A stretch of 60,657 nucleotides of DNA from positions 194,678 to 255,334 of the forward strand of contig CADEGH010000007.1 in the NCBI GenBank assembly GCA_902826835.1, read 5' to 3'. Below are positions 27,501 through 35,674 of this stretch, piece after piece. Each line of letters starts with the position of its first letter. Position 1 is the first letter of the stretch. The stretch is from an uncultured bacterium. GTDB taxonomy: Bacteria; Planctomycetota; GCA-002687715. A model generated the notes under the pieces. That model was not told where the DNA came from. It made no database searches and was given only the letters and a program-made list of their open reading frames with translations. The position numbers and the translations under genes are program-made.

Positions 27501-28094
27501 GCGAGCTGCAAATTCCTCGTCTGGGCGCTTCAGGAGCGATTGCGAGGCATCGTCGATGCGGCGCTGAACGGTCTTGATTTCGAGTTCGAGGGCCAAGAGC
27601 TCGCTCTGCGCGCTCTCGAGATCTGTCCCTGCCTTGGCACGAGCCACCGAAACCTCGCTCCGTACCCAACTCGCAGTCGCGGCCGGATCCAGGGGAACTC
27701 GCTTCTGCTCGTCTTCGTAGGCCGCTCGTTGGCCGAGTTTTTGTCGCCGGAGCTCCGGAAGGGTGTCGGCCAAAGATTGGGTCTGGCCACCAACGATGGA
27801 GAGAGACTGCAACGCGTCTTGCAGCCGCAGCAGCGCCAAGCGCTGGCGCTCCACGACCGCGCGCACCCCGGATAGCCCGGTCTTGCGGTCCCCGTCTGCG
27901 GTGAGGATTTCGGCATCGAGTTTGTCGAGACTGGCCTGGATGCGCGGCAGAAGTCGAGGCGCTTCTTCGGCCTGCGTCGGCGCCTTCGGCCGGGCCGAGA
28001 GCGGGAGCCCCAGCAAGGGAGTAGGCCCTGGCGGCGAGTCTTGACCCCAGAGCCCGACCACCGGCATGAGAAGGGCCAAGAAGAGTGCGCGCAT
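24564..28094 (-). CDS. Large MscS-family mechanosensitive channel (MscK-like)
   Basis: The ATG at 28094 gives 1176 residues with a signal peptide (MRALFLALLMPVVGLWGQ). About 550 residues of charged coiled coil, presumably periplasmic, follow. Around ten membrane segments start near residue 600. The last third is the MscS core: the pore helix and gate region with GALSVGIGFGLQDIVKSF, then LLERPVKVGDQV and the beta domain with NVGIIVPNDQLVGG. The size and long periplasmic part are typical of MscK/KefA-type channels, which release solutes at hypo-osmotic shock. It overlaps tadA by four bases and heads that transcript. Confidence 0.9.
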   Translation of the reverse strand: MRALFLALLMPVVGLWGQDSPPGPTPLLGLPLSARPKAPTQAEEAPRLLPRIQASLDKLDAEILTADGDRKTGLSGVRAVVERQRLALLRLQDALQSLSIVGGQTQSLADTLPELRRQKLGQRAAYEDEQKRVPLDPAATASWVRSEVSVARAKAGTDLESAQSELLALELEIKTVQRRIDDASQSLLKRPDEEFAARQLEADARARLVSLEGELAAISDPGTPVALQKLEETYALAMEAEAASAVKNYLGLPKDELLSAQLEKAQDERELANLRKRRLEHAVERLTKDVDLLSRREISLITADEASIEASLSEAMPHHRPFLTLKKRQYEWQRAAAKTRENREALRAKFVGSGDIALVRADLESLDLARQESVEALDDALSDPTVLQARVAEVQRDAQVVDRTLNQIEAFLLEARRGARQTAAEDRDLARVLETERGTAVAAAGPDRLRDYYIETSSWESLGKDLGVASQARGEEYRKSIEALSGRPAELRDLREQARSILKRLGPQLFWTRETSAITWDSVKRAAGDAQSLPRAAWAEILELRDRAIRYARDPANLPSLLWGGGLVLLFLVLGVVIHRRMPRTFSWLENYHRGKGGRLLRMAAAALRRTEIAFLVAAGYFALCLILRTSPRDQLGLSVLAFTPFLFRLGRVLLDLLFHPGKAEDRVAQFDGPVLSALHSTGRTLLWLSLAFVPTGILLEQAGYGQANPGFLELWDLVYQVGSFAVVLLGLFRPNLMLGLVRGRVGLGTTAKAFILVAVPTLALCILFLAVLKGLRLEVARREMRAAFFEAFLVLLAAFTVYRWLHSKWFKGIEDQLDERPSREDFDEPAAYMAAGRVYSLGLGRRALLRLLVFGPAAGLLWSLVLRIKDQALSPSAEASPWLRTIASGLIGFLVAAVSAYAIGHFRRLMRFVFLPGTKLDQGIQYAVLTLSTYVLVAIGTVATLRYLNVRGEQIGIVLGALSVGIGFGLQDIVKSFVAGIVLLLERPVKVGDQVNVGDQVGVVEKINLRSTTVTTFDNVGIIVPNDQLVGGTLSNRAAGNALVRTRLSVGVDYASDVKLAMRVMMEVMQNHGLVRKRPAPEVFFMAFGASSLDFELRYWTRVSDPTLRVSSDLRSMLLSAFRKHGISIPFNVLDVNLKQVDDRLHRVDLSGDSSPTRTTVSSSSERAIPEGPSE

Positions 28095-28178
28095 GGTTTG
28101 AGTCTCTGGCCACCGTCCAGAAGTTCGATGGTAGCATCGGTCGACTCGATGGGTCCCCACTCCTAACCGACCGGAACT

Positions 28179-28406
28179 ATGCGCGCCGATTACGTGATTC
28201 TGATCGTACTCCTGGTGGTAGGCGCGGCCGCCTTTGCCTTGGAGGCGGCCGGCCCGGACGCCGCGCGCTGGGTTGGCATCGGATTTTGCCTCCTCCTCTT
28301 GTTCCTGCTGGGAGGCGGCCTCTACGCCCGCATGCGACGACGAGGCACTCCGACCCAGGGCGAGGCGGACCACCGAGCGTCGGTTTCTCCCGACTCTGGC
28401 TCCTGA
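28179..28406 (+). CDS. Small two-span membrane protein
   Basis: This 75-residue frame starts at ATG 28179 and has two hydrophobic stretches (about residues 5-22 and 30-48) then a basic RMRRRG segment and a polar tail. It is divergent from the channel gene and ends 16 bases before corA, so it may be cotranscribed with corA. No family was recognised. The hydrophobic pattern is protein-like, but its length leaves some doubt. Confidence 0.5.
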   Translation: MRADYVILIVLLVVGAAAFALEAAGPDAARWVGIGFCLLLLFLLGGGLYARMRRRGTPTQGEADHRASVSPDSGS

Positions 28407-28421
28407 TCGGAGTCGCCTGGC

Positions 28422-29603
28422 ATGGCCAAACGACATCGCAAACGCCGCGCTCGTGAGTTGACCGGAATGGTGCCGCTGGCACCCGGCTTGGCTCCCGGCA
28501 CGCTCATCGTTCCGGAAGGAGCTTTGGCCCCCGAGATCGACATCATCGCTTACAACGCCGCCGAGATGGTAGAGCGGCGCATCACGGGGCTGCAAGAACT
28601 TCCCGAGCTGATGAAGCTGTGGCCCGTCCTGTGGGTGAATGTCGCCGGTCTGGGTGACGCGGACCTGATTGCCAAATTGGGCGAGATGTTCCGCCTCCAT
28701 CGACTGGCGCTCGAAGACGTGTTGGACGTGCGCCAGCGCGCCAAGGTCGAGGACTACCCGAACCATCTATTCTGCATCACCCGCATGACCGGAATGGCCG
28801 GGCACGAACTCGAAACCGAACAACTCAGCCTCTTTTTGGGCCATGGCTTCGTCATCACCGTCCAAGAGACTCCCGGAGATTGTTTCGATCCGGTGCGCGA
28901 ACGCCTGCGGCGTAATCGCGGTCGGCTCCGGCTCTCCGGGCCGGACTACCTCTGCTACGCCATTCTCGACTCGATCATCGATTCCTATTTCCCGGTGCTC
29001 GAACGCCTGGGCGAGCGCTTGGAAGAGATCGAAGAAGACGCGCTCACCCGATCCACCCCGCACGAAATGGCGGCCGCCCACGGCATCAAACGGGACCTGC
29101 TGATCCTGCGTCGGTCGGTGTGGCCGCTGCGGGAGGCCGTCAATTCGCTGATCCGGGACGAGAGCCCGCGCTTCGCCTCGGAGACGCGCCTCTATCTTCG
29201 CGACTGCTACGACCATGTCATCCAGATCCTCGAAATCATCGAGACTTACCGCGATGTCACGGGAGCGGTGGTCGAGACTTGCTTGTCGAGCGCCAGCAAT
29301 CGCATGAACGAAGTGATGAAGGTCTTGACCATCATCAGCACGATTTTCATACCACTGTCGTTCATCGCCAGTCTCTACGGAATGAACTTCGACCCGGACG
29401 CCTCCCCCTGGAACATGCCGGAGCTTCGGTGGGTCTTTGGATACCCGGCCGCACTGCTCTTGATGTTGTCCACCGCGCTCGCCCTCTTGTTCTTCTTCTC
29501 GCGCAAGGGCTGGCTCAGCGTGCTTTCGCCGAATTCCCAGGGCTCCCCCCCGCCTTCCCGACGTCGCGATTCCGCCCCGTCCACTGCCTCCAAGGACTCC
29601 TGA
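28422..29603 (+). CDS. corA: CorA-family magnesium/cobalt transporter
   Basis: The 393-residue protein has a long cytoplasmic N-terminal domain and two C-terminal membrane helices. The CorA signature GMN is present at the end of the first helix (LYGMNF), and the preceding IFIPLSFIASLYGMN is typical. The second helix ends in a basic segment (FSRKGW), followed by a Ser/Pro-rich tail. CorA forms pentameric Mg2+ channels. A GGAG box lies nine bases before the ATG. terC-like is next, 36 bases downstream. Confidence 0.95.
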   Translation: MAKRHRKRRARELTGMVPLAPGLAPGTLIVPEGALAPEIDIIAYNAAEMVERRITGLQELPELMKLWPVLWVNVAGLGDADLIAKLGEMFRLHRLALEDVLDVRQRAKVEDYPNHLFCITRMTGMAGHELETEQLSLFLGHGFVITVQETPGDCFDPVRERLRRNRGRLRLSGPDYLCYAILDSIIDSYFPVLERLGERLEEIEEDALTRSTPHEMAAAHGIKRDLLILRRSVWPLREAVNSLIRDESPRFASETRLYLRDCYDHVIQILEIIETYRDVTGAVVETCLSSASNRMNEVMKVLTIISTIFIPLSFIASLYGMNFDPDASPWNMPELRWVFGYPAALLLMLSTALALLFFFSRKGWLSVLSPNSQGSPPPSRRRDSAPSTASKDS

Positions 29604-29639
29604 GTCCGCAGAGCGCACCAACCGAATCCTGGCCCAACT

Positions 29640-30635
29640 ATGCTTCTGCTTTGGACCCTGTTCTTGCTCCTGGTCGTCGGGCTCCTGGCCCTGGACCTGG
29701 GTGTCTTCAACCGCAAAGTCCACGTCATCGGTTTCAAGGAAGCGCTGCGCTGGACCGTTGTATGGATCGTCGTCGCACTGCTCTTCGGCGGTCTCGTATA
29801 TGCAATCTACGAGAACCACTGGTTTGGAGCCGGCCTCATTCCCGATCGGGACGGGCCACTTGACGGGTCCAGCGCCGCTCTCAAGTACCTGAACGGCTAC
29901 CTCCTCGAAAAGTGCCTGAGCGTCGACAACCTCTTTGTCATCGCCATGATCATGGCGAGTTTCAAAGTCCCGGCGAAGTATCAGCACCGCGTACTCTTCT
30001 GGGGGATTCTCGGGGCCATCGTGACCCGGGGAATTTTCATCGGCCTCGGGGCCGCCCTCGTTTCCAAGTTCGGGTGGATCTTCTACGTTTTCGGCGCGCT
30101 GCTTTTGTGGACGGGCGGGAAGATGCTGTTCTCCTCCGAGAAGGAGGAAAAAGATCCTCATGACTCCTGGATCTTCCGCGCGGTCAGTCGCGTTTTTCCG
30201 ATCGTCGAAGGCGATTTTGGCGGGCGCTTCACCACCCGGGTGGGCGGAGCACTGCGCTTTACGTCGCTGCTTCCCGCCGTGGTCATCATCGAAGCCACCG
30301 ATGTCATGTTCGCCGTCGATTCCGTCCCCGCGATCTTCGGGATCACGTCGGACGCCTTCATCGTCTTTACCTCGAATATCTTCGCGATTTTGGGTCTGAG
30401 AAGCCTCTTTTTCGTGTTGGCGGATTCGCTCGATCGCTTCCATCATCTGAAGACGGCCGTGGCGATCATCATCCTCTTCATTGCCATCAAGATGATCCTC
30501 CACGACTGGTATCACATCCCCGTGCTCGTCTCCCTTGCGGTGATCGTCGTCGCCTTGGTGGGCGGAATTGTCGCGTCCCTTTCCTCCGATCGCCCGGCTC
30601 ATACGTCCGTGCCGCCCGATCACCCGAATGATTGA
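29640..30635 (+). CDS. TerC/Alx-family integral membrane protein
   Basis: The 331-residue protein has about nine membrane segments and the acidic motifs of the TerC family: LDLGVFNRK near the start, LEKCLSVDNLFV, and EATDVMFAVDSVPA. These Asp residues lie in the membrane and fit metal-ion export, as shown for manganese by some Alx/TerC proteins. It follows corA closely, so the pair may serve divalent-cation balance, though that is inference. Confidence 0.93.
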   Translation: MLLLWTLFLLLVVGLLALDLGVFNRKVHVIGFKEALRWTVVWIVVALLFGGLVYAIYENHWFGAGLIPDRDGPLDGSSAALKYLNGYLLEKCLSVDNLFVIAMIMASFKVPAKYQHRVLFWGILGAIVTRGIFIGLGAALVSKFGWIFYVFGALLLWTGGKMLFSSEKEEKDPHDSWIFRAVSRVFPIVEGDFGGRFTTRVGGALRFTSLLPAVVIIEATDVMFAVDSVPAIFGITSDAFIVFTSNIFAILGLRSLFFVLADSLDRFHHLKTAVAIIILFIAIKMILHDWYHIPVLVSLAVIVVALVGGIVASLSSDRPAHTSVPPDHPND

Positions 30636-30771
30636 TTGACTTTGGGGGCGGGAACGCGACTCGTGCCGACAAGCTTCACACTTGGGCGGCCGTGATCGCA
30701 CACGCTCGACCCCTTTGCTGTGGATTGAGATGCACTCGGGAGCCCAGGCCGCGCACGTTCCGCCCGGCGGT

Positions 30772-31764
30772 TCAGCCTCGATTCGAGAGTCCAGCGACCA
30801 CGGGTCCGTTCGAAAGAAGCAGGCGTGGCTCCGCACGCAAATCGGACAGTCGTTCGATCCACTCCGCCCGCAACCGGACGTCGCGCTCGCGGTTCAGCGC
30901 CCGCGCCGCTTCGAGTGCGAGCAGCAGTTCAGCTTCGACCACTTCGTTGTCCGCAATGCTCTCGAGATCGTCCAACCCACTCGGGCAGGCTTCGAAATAC
31001 TCTCCGAGTCGCTCCGCCAGGTCGGTCGCCGCATCCCGCGAACCGCGGTCGTCGCCCACGGTGAGGCCGAAGTCCGGAGTCTCTTCCTCCATCAGCGCGC
31101 CCAATAGATGCAAATTGGCGAGGTAAGCCCGGCGGGCGGCGAGGCAAGCCGTCTCGTGGCGCCCGTCCCTGAGCTCGACCAAGGCCTCGATCAAGTGTAA
31201 GCCACTATCCAAGCGGTCCGGGTGCGCCGCCAAGACCCTCCGACAATCCGCACTGCGACCCGATTCGAGGTAGGCCTGGGCGAGAATGGACACCGCTCCC
31301 CCACCGTCCTCGGGATGATCGGCGAGAAGTCTCTCCAGCGGGAGCGTGGCCGCTTCGAGGCGCCCGCACATGAAGTGAGCCTTGGCCTGCCCCGACAGAG
31401 CGAGGGCCGCCAATACTTGCCCCTCGTCTCGCAATCGGAGCGCCTTTTCGTGGCCGACCTCGAACGCGGTGAGGGCTTCCTCGGGATCCAAGCCGGCGAG
31501 GTGGATATCCCCCAGCAACACGAATCCCTCGGGCCGCTCCGGATCGAGATACACCGCCTCCCCTGCCCTTTCCAAGGCCCGAGCGACATCGCCCGTGGCC
31601 AAGAGCTCGGAGGCCATCGCCAGGAGAGTCTCGGGGTCCGGAGTGGGAGTGCGCCGATTTCGTCCCTCCGGGCCTCGCGGACGATGAGGTCCCCTCGAAT
31701 TCAGCCCCGGACGTCCTGGCGCACCTGGACGCCGCGGCCTTTGGCGATCGGGCCTACGATCCAC
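30772..31764 (-). CDS. TPR-repeat protein downstream of mutY
   Basis: The GTG at 31764 is chosen because a GAGG box lies six bases before it; a TTG four codons upstream is also possible. The 330-residue protein has a basic, Arg/Pro-rich N-terminus of about 45 residues that looks disordered. It continues with several TPR-like helical repeats (for example ALERAGEAVYLDPERPEGFV and AFEVGHEKALRLRDEGQVLA). There is no signal peptide. Its start lies 11 bases inside the end of mutY, so translation is likely coupled. The role is unknown. Confidence 0.7.
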   Translation of the reverse strand: MDRRPDRQRPRRPGAPGRPGLNSRGPHRPRGPEGRNRRTPTPDPETLLAMASELLATGDVARALERAGEAVYLDPERPEGFVLLGDIHLAGLDPEEALTAFEVGHEKALRLRDEGQVLAALALSGQAKAHFMCGRLEAATLPLERLLADHPEDGGGAVSILAQAYLESGRSADCRRVLAAHPDRLDSGLHLIEALVELRDGRHETACLAARRAYLANLHLLGALMEEETPDFGLTVGDDRGSRDAATDLAERLGEYFEACPSGLDDLESIADNEVVEAELLLALEAARALNRERDVRLRAEWIERLSDLRAEPRLLLSNGPVVAGLSNRG

Positions 31765-32812
31765 GGCTGACCTCAAGTTTCGAAAGCAACTTGCGAGTCT
31801 CCGTCGTGAGTTCGCTCATGGGCAGGGCCGCCGGCGCGTGCCATTCGATCCGGGGATGAGAAGTCGGTTCCACCAAGGATGCCTCATAGAGAAAAGCGTG
31901 GATGCGGTGCTTCGTGATCGTGTGCTTGGCCTCGGCCCGCACTCGGCCCAATCCCGAAAGTCCCAATCCGTAAGTAGCCATTTCTTCCCTGATCAGCTCA
32001 GCCGGATCGCTGCCGGGCTCGCCCCACCGCCCGGGGAATTCCAGGAAGCCGGGCAGGAGTGACGAGGTGGAGTCGCGACGAACGAACAGCCAGCGACCGC
32101 CAATCTCGCAGAAGGCGCGCGGCGAATTCACGGCGAGGGTCGAAGGGCGCGCCGTGCGGAGAGGAAGCTCCCGCGCGCGGCCTTGGGCATAACCCGCACA
32201 CTCGGGTCGAAGCGGGCAGTTTCCGCAATCCGGATCCGGGGGTCGACAGACCAGAGCTCCCAATTCGATGAGCGCTTCCGCAAAGGCGGCACCGCGCTTA
32301 TTCGGAACCCGCGGACTCATCAACTCCGCCAGACGGCGTCGACTCCGAGCCGAGGTGGAGTCACCCTCATGCGCGAAGAACCGCGCCAAGACTCGCGCCA
32401 CGTTTCCGTCGACTGCCACTGCGGGCTCATCGAATGCGAGGGCTCGAATTGCCGAGGCCGTGTATTCCCCCACGCCGGGAATTTGGAGCAGGGTGGCTTC
32501 GTCCCGCGGAATCGACCCGCCGAACTGAGTGAGGACGTGACGTGCACCGGCGTGGAGCGAACGCGCTCGCCGGTAATAACCGAGCCCTTGCCAGGCCTGG
32601 ACAACCTCGGATTCGGCCGCCGAAGCCAACTGCGAAAGTGTGCCGAACCGGGCCATGAACCCGGGAAATCGGTTCGCCACCACCGCCGCCGTCGTCTGCT
32701 GAAGCATGACCTCGCTCACCCAGGTCGACCACGGAGTTCGCTCTCGACGCCAGGGCAGATCGCGACGCTCACGCTCGAACCAAGCAAGCAAGTCCGCCGC
32801 CAGACTCGTCAA
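31754..32812 (-). CDS. mutY: A/G-specific adenine glycosylase
   Basis: MutY removes adenine mispaired with 8-oxoguanine. The 352-residue protein has the catalytic Glu region SEVMLQQT, the helix-hairpin-helix PGVGEYTASAI, the catalytic Asp in VDGNVARV, and the Cys-x6-Cys-x2-Cys-x5-Cys iron-sulfur loop. A C-terminal NUDIX-like domain for 8-oxoG recognition (about residues 230-345) is present. It overlaps the lipoprotein gene upstream by four bases and a TPR gene downstream by 11. Confidence 0.95.
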   Translation of the reverse strand: MTSLAADLLAWFERERRDLPWRRERTPWSTWVSEVMLQQTTAAVVANRFPGFMARFGTLSQLASAAESEVVQAWQGLGYYRRARSLHAGARHVLTQFGGSIPRDEATLLQIPGVGEYTASAIRALAFDEPAVAVDGNVARVLARFFAHEGDSTSARSRRRLAELMSPRVPNKRGAAFAEALIELGALVCRPPDPDCGNCPLRPECAGYAQGRARELPLRTARPSTLAVNSPRAFCEIGGRWLFVRRDSTSSLLPGFLEFPGRWGEPGSDPAELIREEMATYGLGLSGLGRVRAEAKHTITKHRIHAFLYEASLVEPTSHPRIEWHAPAALPMSELTTETRKLLSKLEVSRGS

Positions 32813-33291
32813 GAACCGCCTTCCGGGGGGGTCGGCTCAGCGAGGACCTCGATCACGTCGACTTCGACACCCTGATCGAGAGTCGACGCTGGGTAGAAAT
32901 TTCCGGTCTCTTTGTCCCGCCATCCCGCGATCCGAGGAGCCCGTGGCTTCCGAGCGAGGGACTCCGGATAGAAAGCCCGGGTGGTTACTGCCAACCAGCC
33001 TTTGACCACGATCCGTTTGGCGGGAGGTTCCGTTCGCGCTCCCACCACGTCGCCTTCCGGATAAAAAAGTCCGCCTACCCAAACGCCACGGATGTAGGGC
33101 TCGGTCGGGGTCTTCACCTCGGCATCGGTGTGGGCGCTGAGGGTTCGGAGGTCCAACCAGCCCGGCGAACGCATCGCTTCCGGCCGAGTTTCCCGCAGGT
33201 TTGCTCCACCACCCTGGTCGGATGGCACGCTCGGCCCGGAACAGGAAATTAGCAACACCGTGAGAATCAGGACACCGGCCAGGCGATTCAT
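32809..33291 (-). CDS. Putative lipoprotein with short GW...FYP repeats
   Basis: The ATG at 33291 starts a lipoprotein signal (MNRLAGVLILTVLLISCSG; lipobox Cys at residue 17). The 160-residue protein then shows a recurring motif: GVWVGGLFYPEGDV, GWLAVTTRAFYPESL and GWRDKETGNFYPASTL, with a more divergent copy, GWLDLRTLSAHTDAEV, before them. Each is about 30-35 residues after the last, so it looks like a small repeat protein, perhaps SH3-like. It overlaps mutY by four bases. No known family was recognised. Confidence 0.65.
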   Translation of the reverse strand: MNRLAGVLILTVLLISCSGPSVPSDQGGGANLRETRPEAMRSPGWLDLRTLSAHTDAEVKTPTEPYIRGVWVGGLFYPEGDVVGARTEPPAKRIVVKGWLAVTTRAFYPESLARKPRAPRIAGWRDKETGNFYPASTLDQGVEVDVIEVLAEPTPPEGGS

Positions 33292-33337
33292 GGCGCCATC
33301 TTGCCTGGTGACCCTGCCTCCGCAACCGGCCCGCGTC

Positions 33338-33742
33338 TCAAAGCAGCGCCAGACGTTCGCCTTCGCGGGTCGGACGACGAATCTCGTGCAGCACCGCCCG
33401 GGGGAAACGCCCGGTGTCAATCGGTTTGAGGACCGCGCGGCCGCTCAAGTGGGAGAGCAGATTCTCAGCCTCGTCGCGCTGATTGCTGGCCGCGACCAAT
33501 ACAACAGGAGTTTCTCCGGACTCCCCGGAAGCACGACATGCGTCCAAGAAGCGCTTCTGGTGAAGGTGACTCATTTCGAGATCCACCACCGCGAGGTCTG
33601 GTCGTTCTCGCCTCAGGGCCTCGATTCCCTGGGTCGCAGAGTGCGCCCTCACGGTCATGAGGTCGTTGGCATCCAAGAGATCCCCCATCAGCATGAGATG
33701 GAACGGGCTCTCGGACATGATCAGGACTTTGGGTCGACTCAT
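33338..33742 (-). CDS. Stand-alone response-regulator receiver domain, partly degenerate
   Basis: The ATG at 33742 has a GAGGAG box nine bases upstream; the longer open frame above it is not protein-like. The 134 residues form one receiver domain with phosphoacceptor Asp54 (VVDLEM) and the conserved Lys-Pro (106-107). The acidic pair after the first strand, normally DD, is Ser-Glu (10-11), and the Thr/Ser at the end of strand four is not clear, so phosphorylation may be weak or lost. There is no output domain and no kinase gene nearby. Confidence 0.75.
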   Translation of the reverse strand: MSRPKVLIMSESPFHLMLMGDLLDANDLMTVRAHSATQGIEALRRERPDLAVVDLEMSHLHQKRFLDACRASGESGETPVVLVAASNQRDEAENLLSHLSGRAVLKPIDTGRFPRAVLHEIRRPTREGERLALL

Positions 33743-33828
33743 GGGGTCCGACTCCTCTTCCAGAACCGTCGGCTCGTAGCGGACGAGCCAACGGGAAGCG
33801 TAGTGGCTAGGCAGCGGGTATGCCAGGC

Positions 33829-34350
33829 TCAGATCGCCCGTTTTCCGGGAAAATCCGCACCAAGGGCGGCCGCCCGGGCCCCGATCCGAAACAGGCGAAC
33901 CCACTGGCCTGCCTGGAGGGGGCCAAAGTGGGGGTGCCGAACTGCCGCCGAGCGCAGGACCAGCCCGCCAAAAGCGCCGAAAAACTCGTGGAGGTCCGCC
34001 ATGACGCCGAGCACCGCGCCGGCAGGAGCCGCGTAGTCGGAAGACCTTGGAATGGGCGATGTTTCGCTCCCCAAGCAGACCGGCGTCCAGCGCCAGGTGG
34101 CCGAAAGAGCGAGGAAGCGTGCCCGCTCGAGCCAGGTGGAGGGGGCACAACCCGGAGGCGCAGCTCCGTCCTCCCGGGCGAGAAGTTCGCGAGCGGGGAT
34201 CTGACCCGCCATGGCCGCCGCGACTCGCAAAGCGTCCGTCTTCTCCCGGATCCAAGCGAGGAGCGTCGCGAGGGACGCCCGTTTCCCCGCTTCGTGGAGA
34301 AGTCCATGCAGTTCCCGGTTCAACGCGCGCAACTCTTCCGAGAGTTCCAT
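33829..34350 (-). CDS. Hypothetical protein following the GHMP kinase
   Basis: The 173-residue frame begins four bases after the kinase stop, which suggests translational coupling and a real gene. The start MELSEELRALNRELHGLLHEA is an amphipathic helix. The middle and C-terminal parts have mixed alpha/beta character with aromatic residues (DLHEFFGAFGGL, GQWVRLFRIG). It resembles a sensory, GAF-like layout only in broad outline. No function is assigned. Confidence 0.55.
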   Translation of the reverse strand: MELSEELRALNRELHGLLHEAGKRASLATLLAWIREKTDALRVAAAMAGQIPARELLAREDGAAPPGCAPSTWLERARFLALSATWRWTPVCLGSETSPIPRSSDYAAPAGAVLGVMADLHEFFGAFGGLVLRSAAVRHPHFGPLQAGQWVRLFRIGARAAALGADFPGKRAI

Positions 34351-34353
34351 CGG

Positions 34354-35538
34354 TCAGTCCAGGAGACCCGCCACCCGCGCCCCCTCCCCGTAGCCGACGA
34401 CCTGCGCTTTCGGAGTCGAGTCCAAGTCCGGCCAAGCAGCTGCATACGCAGGGATCAACTGCTCCCCGAGCTTCGTCGATGTGCCGGGTCTCGCCAGCAC
34501 CTGCAACATCCCGCCGAATCCAGCGCCGGCAAAGCTCGCTCCCAGGACGCCGGCGCAACTTCGAAGGCGGGCCAAAAGATCCAAAGTCTCGGGAGTCCCG
34601 CAATCGTAGAGCTGCGCCAGGCTTTGTCCCGAGGCGTCCACAAGTCTCCCAAACGACACCAAGTCGCCCTGACTCCACGCGATCACCGCCTGCCGTACTC
34701 GCTTGACCTCGGCAAAATAGTGTTCGGCTCGATTGCGCAGTTTGGCCGGTAGAGTGGTTCGAAGTCGACGGAAGGTCTCCGGTGCGGTCTCCGATAGGCG
34801 CGGGAGCTCGGATTCACAGCCCAGGGTTCTCGCGACCTCAGCGCATTCTTGGACCCGCTCGTTGTAGGGCGAGGCTCGAAGCGACCTCGCACGTCCGGAA
34901 TTCACCAGGATCCACTCATGGGCGGGCATCCGGCGACCCAGACGATGCCGGCGGGGAACCCCTTCTTGACAGTCCAAGACCACCAGCCCCCCCTGATCAC
35001 CGAAGATGATCACGGCAGGGTCCAACAGTCCCACCTGCAGCCCGGTCTCGGTTCGCTCCGCCAGCACCACCATGTGCATCCGTTCCGCCTTCGACAGGGA
35101 CAACCCGGACGCGCTCAGGGCAGCGTCCAAGATCGCAACCTGCAGCGCGGCGCTCGTGGAAATCCCCCCAGGGGCCAGGTCTCCTTCGACGAGGCCCTCG
35201 AAGCCGCCCACGGTCAGGCCACGGTTGGTCATCGCGATAATCACCCCACGGGCATAGTCAGTCCAAGTGCCCGTCGGCGCGGGTGGCTCAGGCGGACCGC
35301 TGAGAAACTCCCCCGGAAACTCCCGAGAAGCCAGTCGGATGACCCCATCCGGCCGCTGGCGAAAGTACAGGCGAAGCGACTGTTCCAGGGTGAAGCCGGA
35401 GGTCAGGCCGCCCTGGTGGTCCGTGTGCGCTCCCACGGGAGAAAGGCGGTACGGGGCTATGGCCACCCGAATTGGCCCCGGCCGGGGACCGAATCGGGCA
35501 TCGAGGGTGGGACGGAACTCGGACTCTGACGGGAGCAT
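34354..35538 (-). CDS. GHMP sugar kinase, galacturonokinase-like
   Basis: The ATG at 35538 gives 394 residues. GHMP kinase motifs are present: PYRLSPVGAHTDHQGG (29-44) in place of the galactokinase signature, PGGISTSAA (123-131) as the ATP loop, GLLDP with the catalytic Asp (about 173), and GASFAGAGFGGML at the C-terminus. The form PYR.xPxGAHxDHQGG, the TWTDYARG segment and LVVLDC are features I recall from plant galacturonokinases rather than bacterial GalK. The likely reaction is phosphorylation of D-galacturonate or galactose at C1. Gln after the catalytic Asp is replaced by Pro. It leads a minus-strand group with the next two genes. Confidence 0.75.
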   Translation of the reverse strand: MLPSESEFRPTLDARFGPRPGPIRVAIAPYRLSPVGAHTDHQGGLTSGFTLEQSLRLYFRQRPDGVIRLASREFPGEFLSGPPEPPAPTGTWTDYARGVIIAMTNRGLTVGGFEGLVEGDLAPGGISTSAALQVAILDAALSASGLSLSKAERMHMVVLAERTETGLQVGLLDPAVIIFGDQGGLVVLDCQEGVPRRHRLGRRMPAHEWILVNSGRARSLRASPYNERVQECAEVARTLGCESELPRLSETAPETFRRLRTTLPAKLRNRAEHYFAEVKRVRQAVIAWSQGDLVSFGRLVDASGQSLAQLYDCGTPETLDLLARLRSCAGVLGASFAGAGFGGMLQVLARPGTSTKLGEQLIPAYAAAWPDLDSTPKAQVVGYGEGARVAGLLD

Positions 35539-35674
35539 GGCGGACTCTAGCCGCCCGCCCCCTGCCTGCGAGTTCGAAACCTTCCTTCTGCGGGAGGGGA
35601 CTCCCATCGTATGATCGTCGGGGTCGCCGGGAAATCCTGCCTCCGGCCCAACTCACGCATAATGGGGTGCCGAC

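Noticed and set aside
28767..30836. A long minus-strand frame of 689 codons
   Set aside because: It lies opposite corA and terC, which have clear motifs; its composition is His/Asp/Gln-rich, as expected of the antisense of GC-rich genes.
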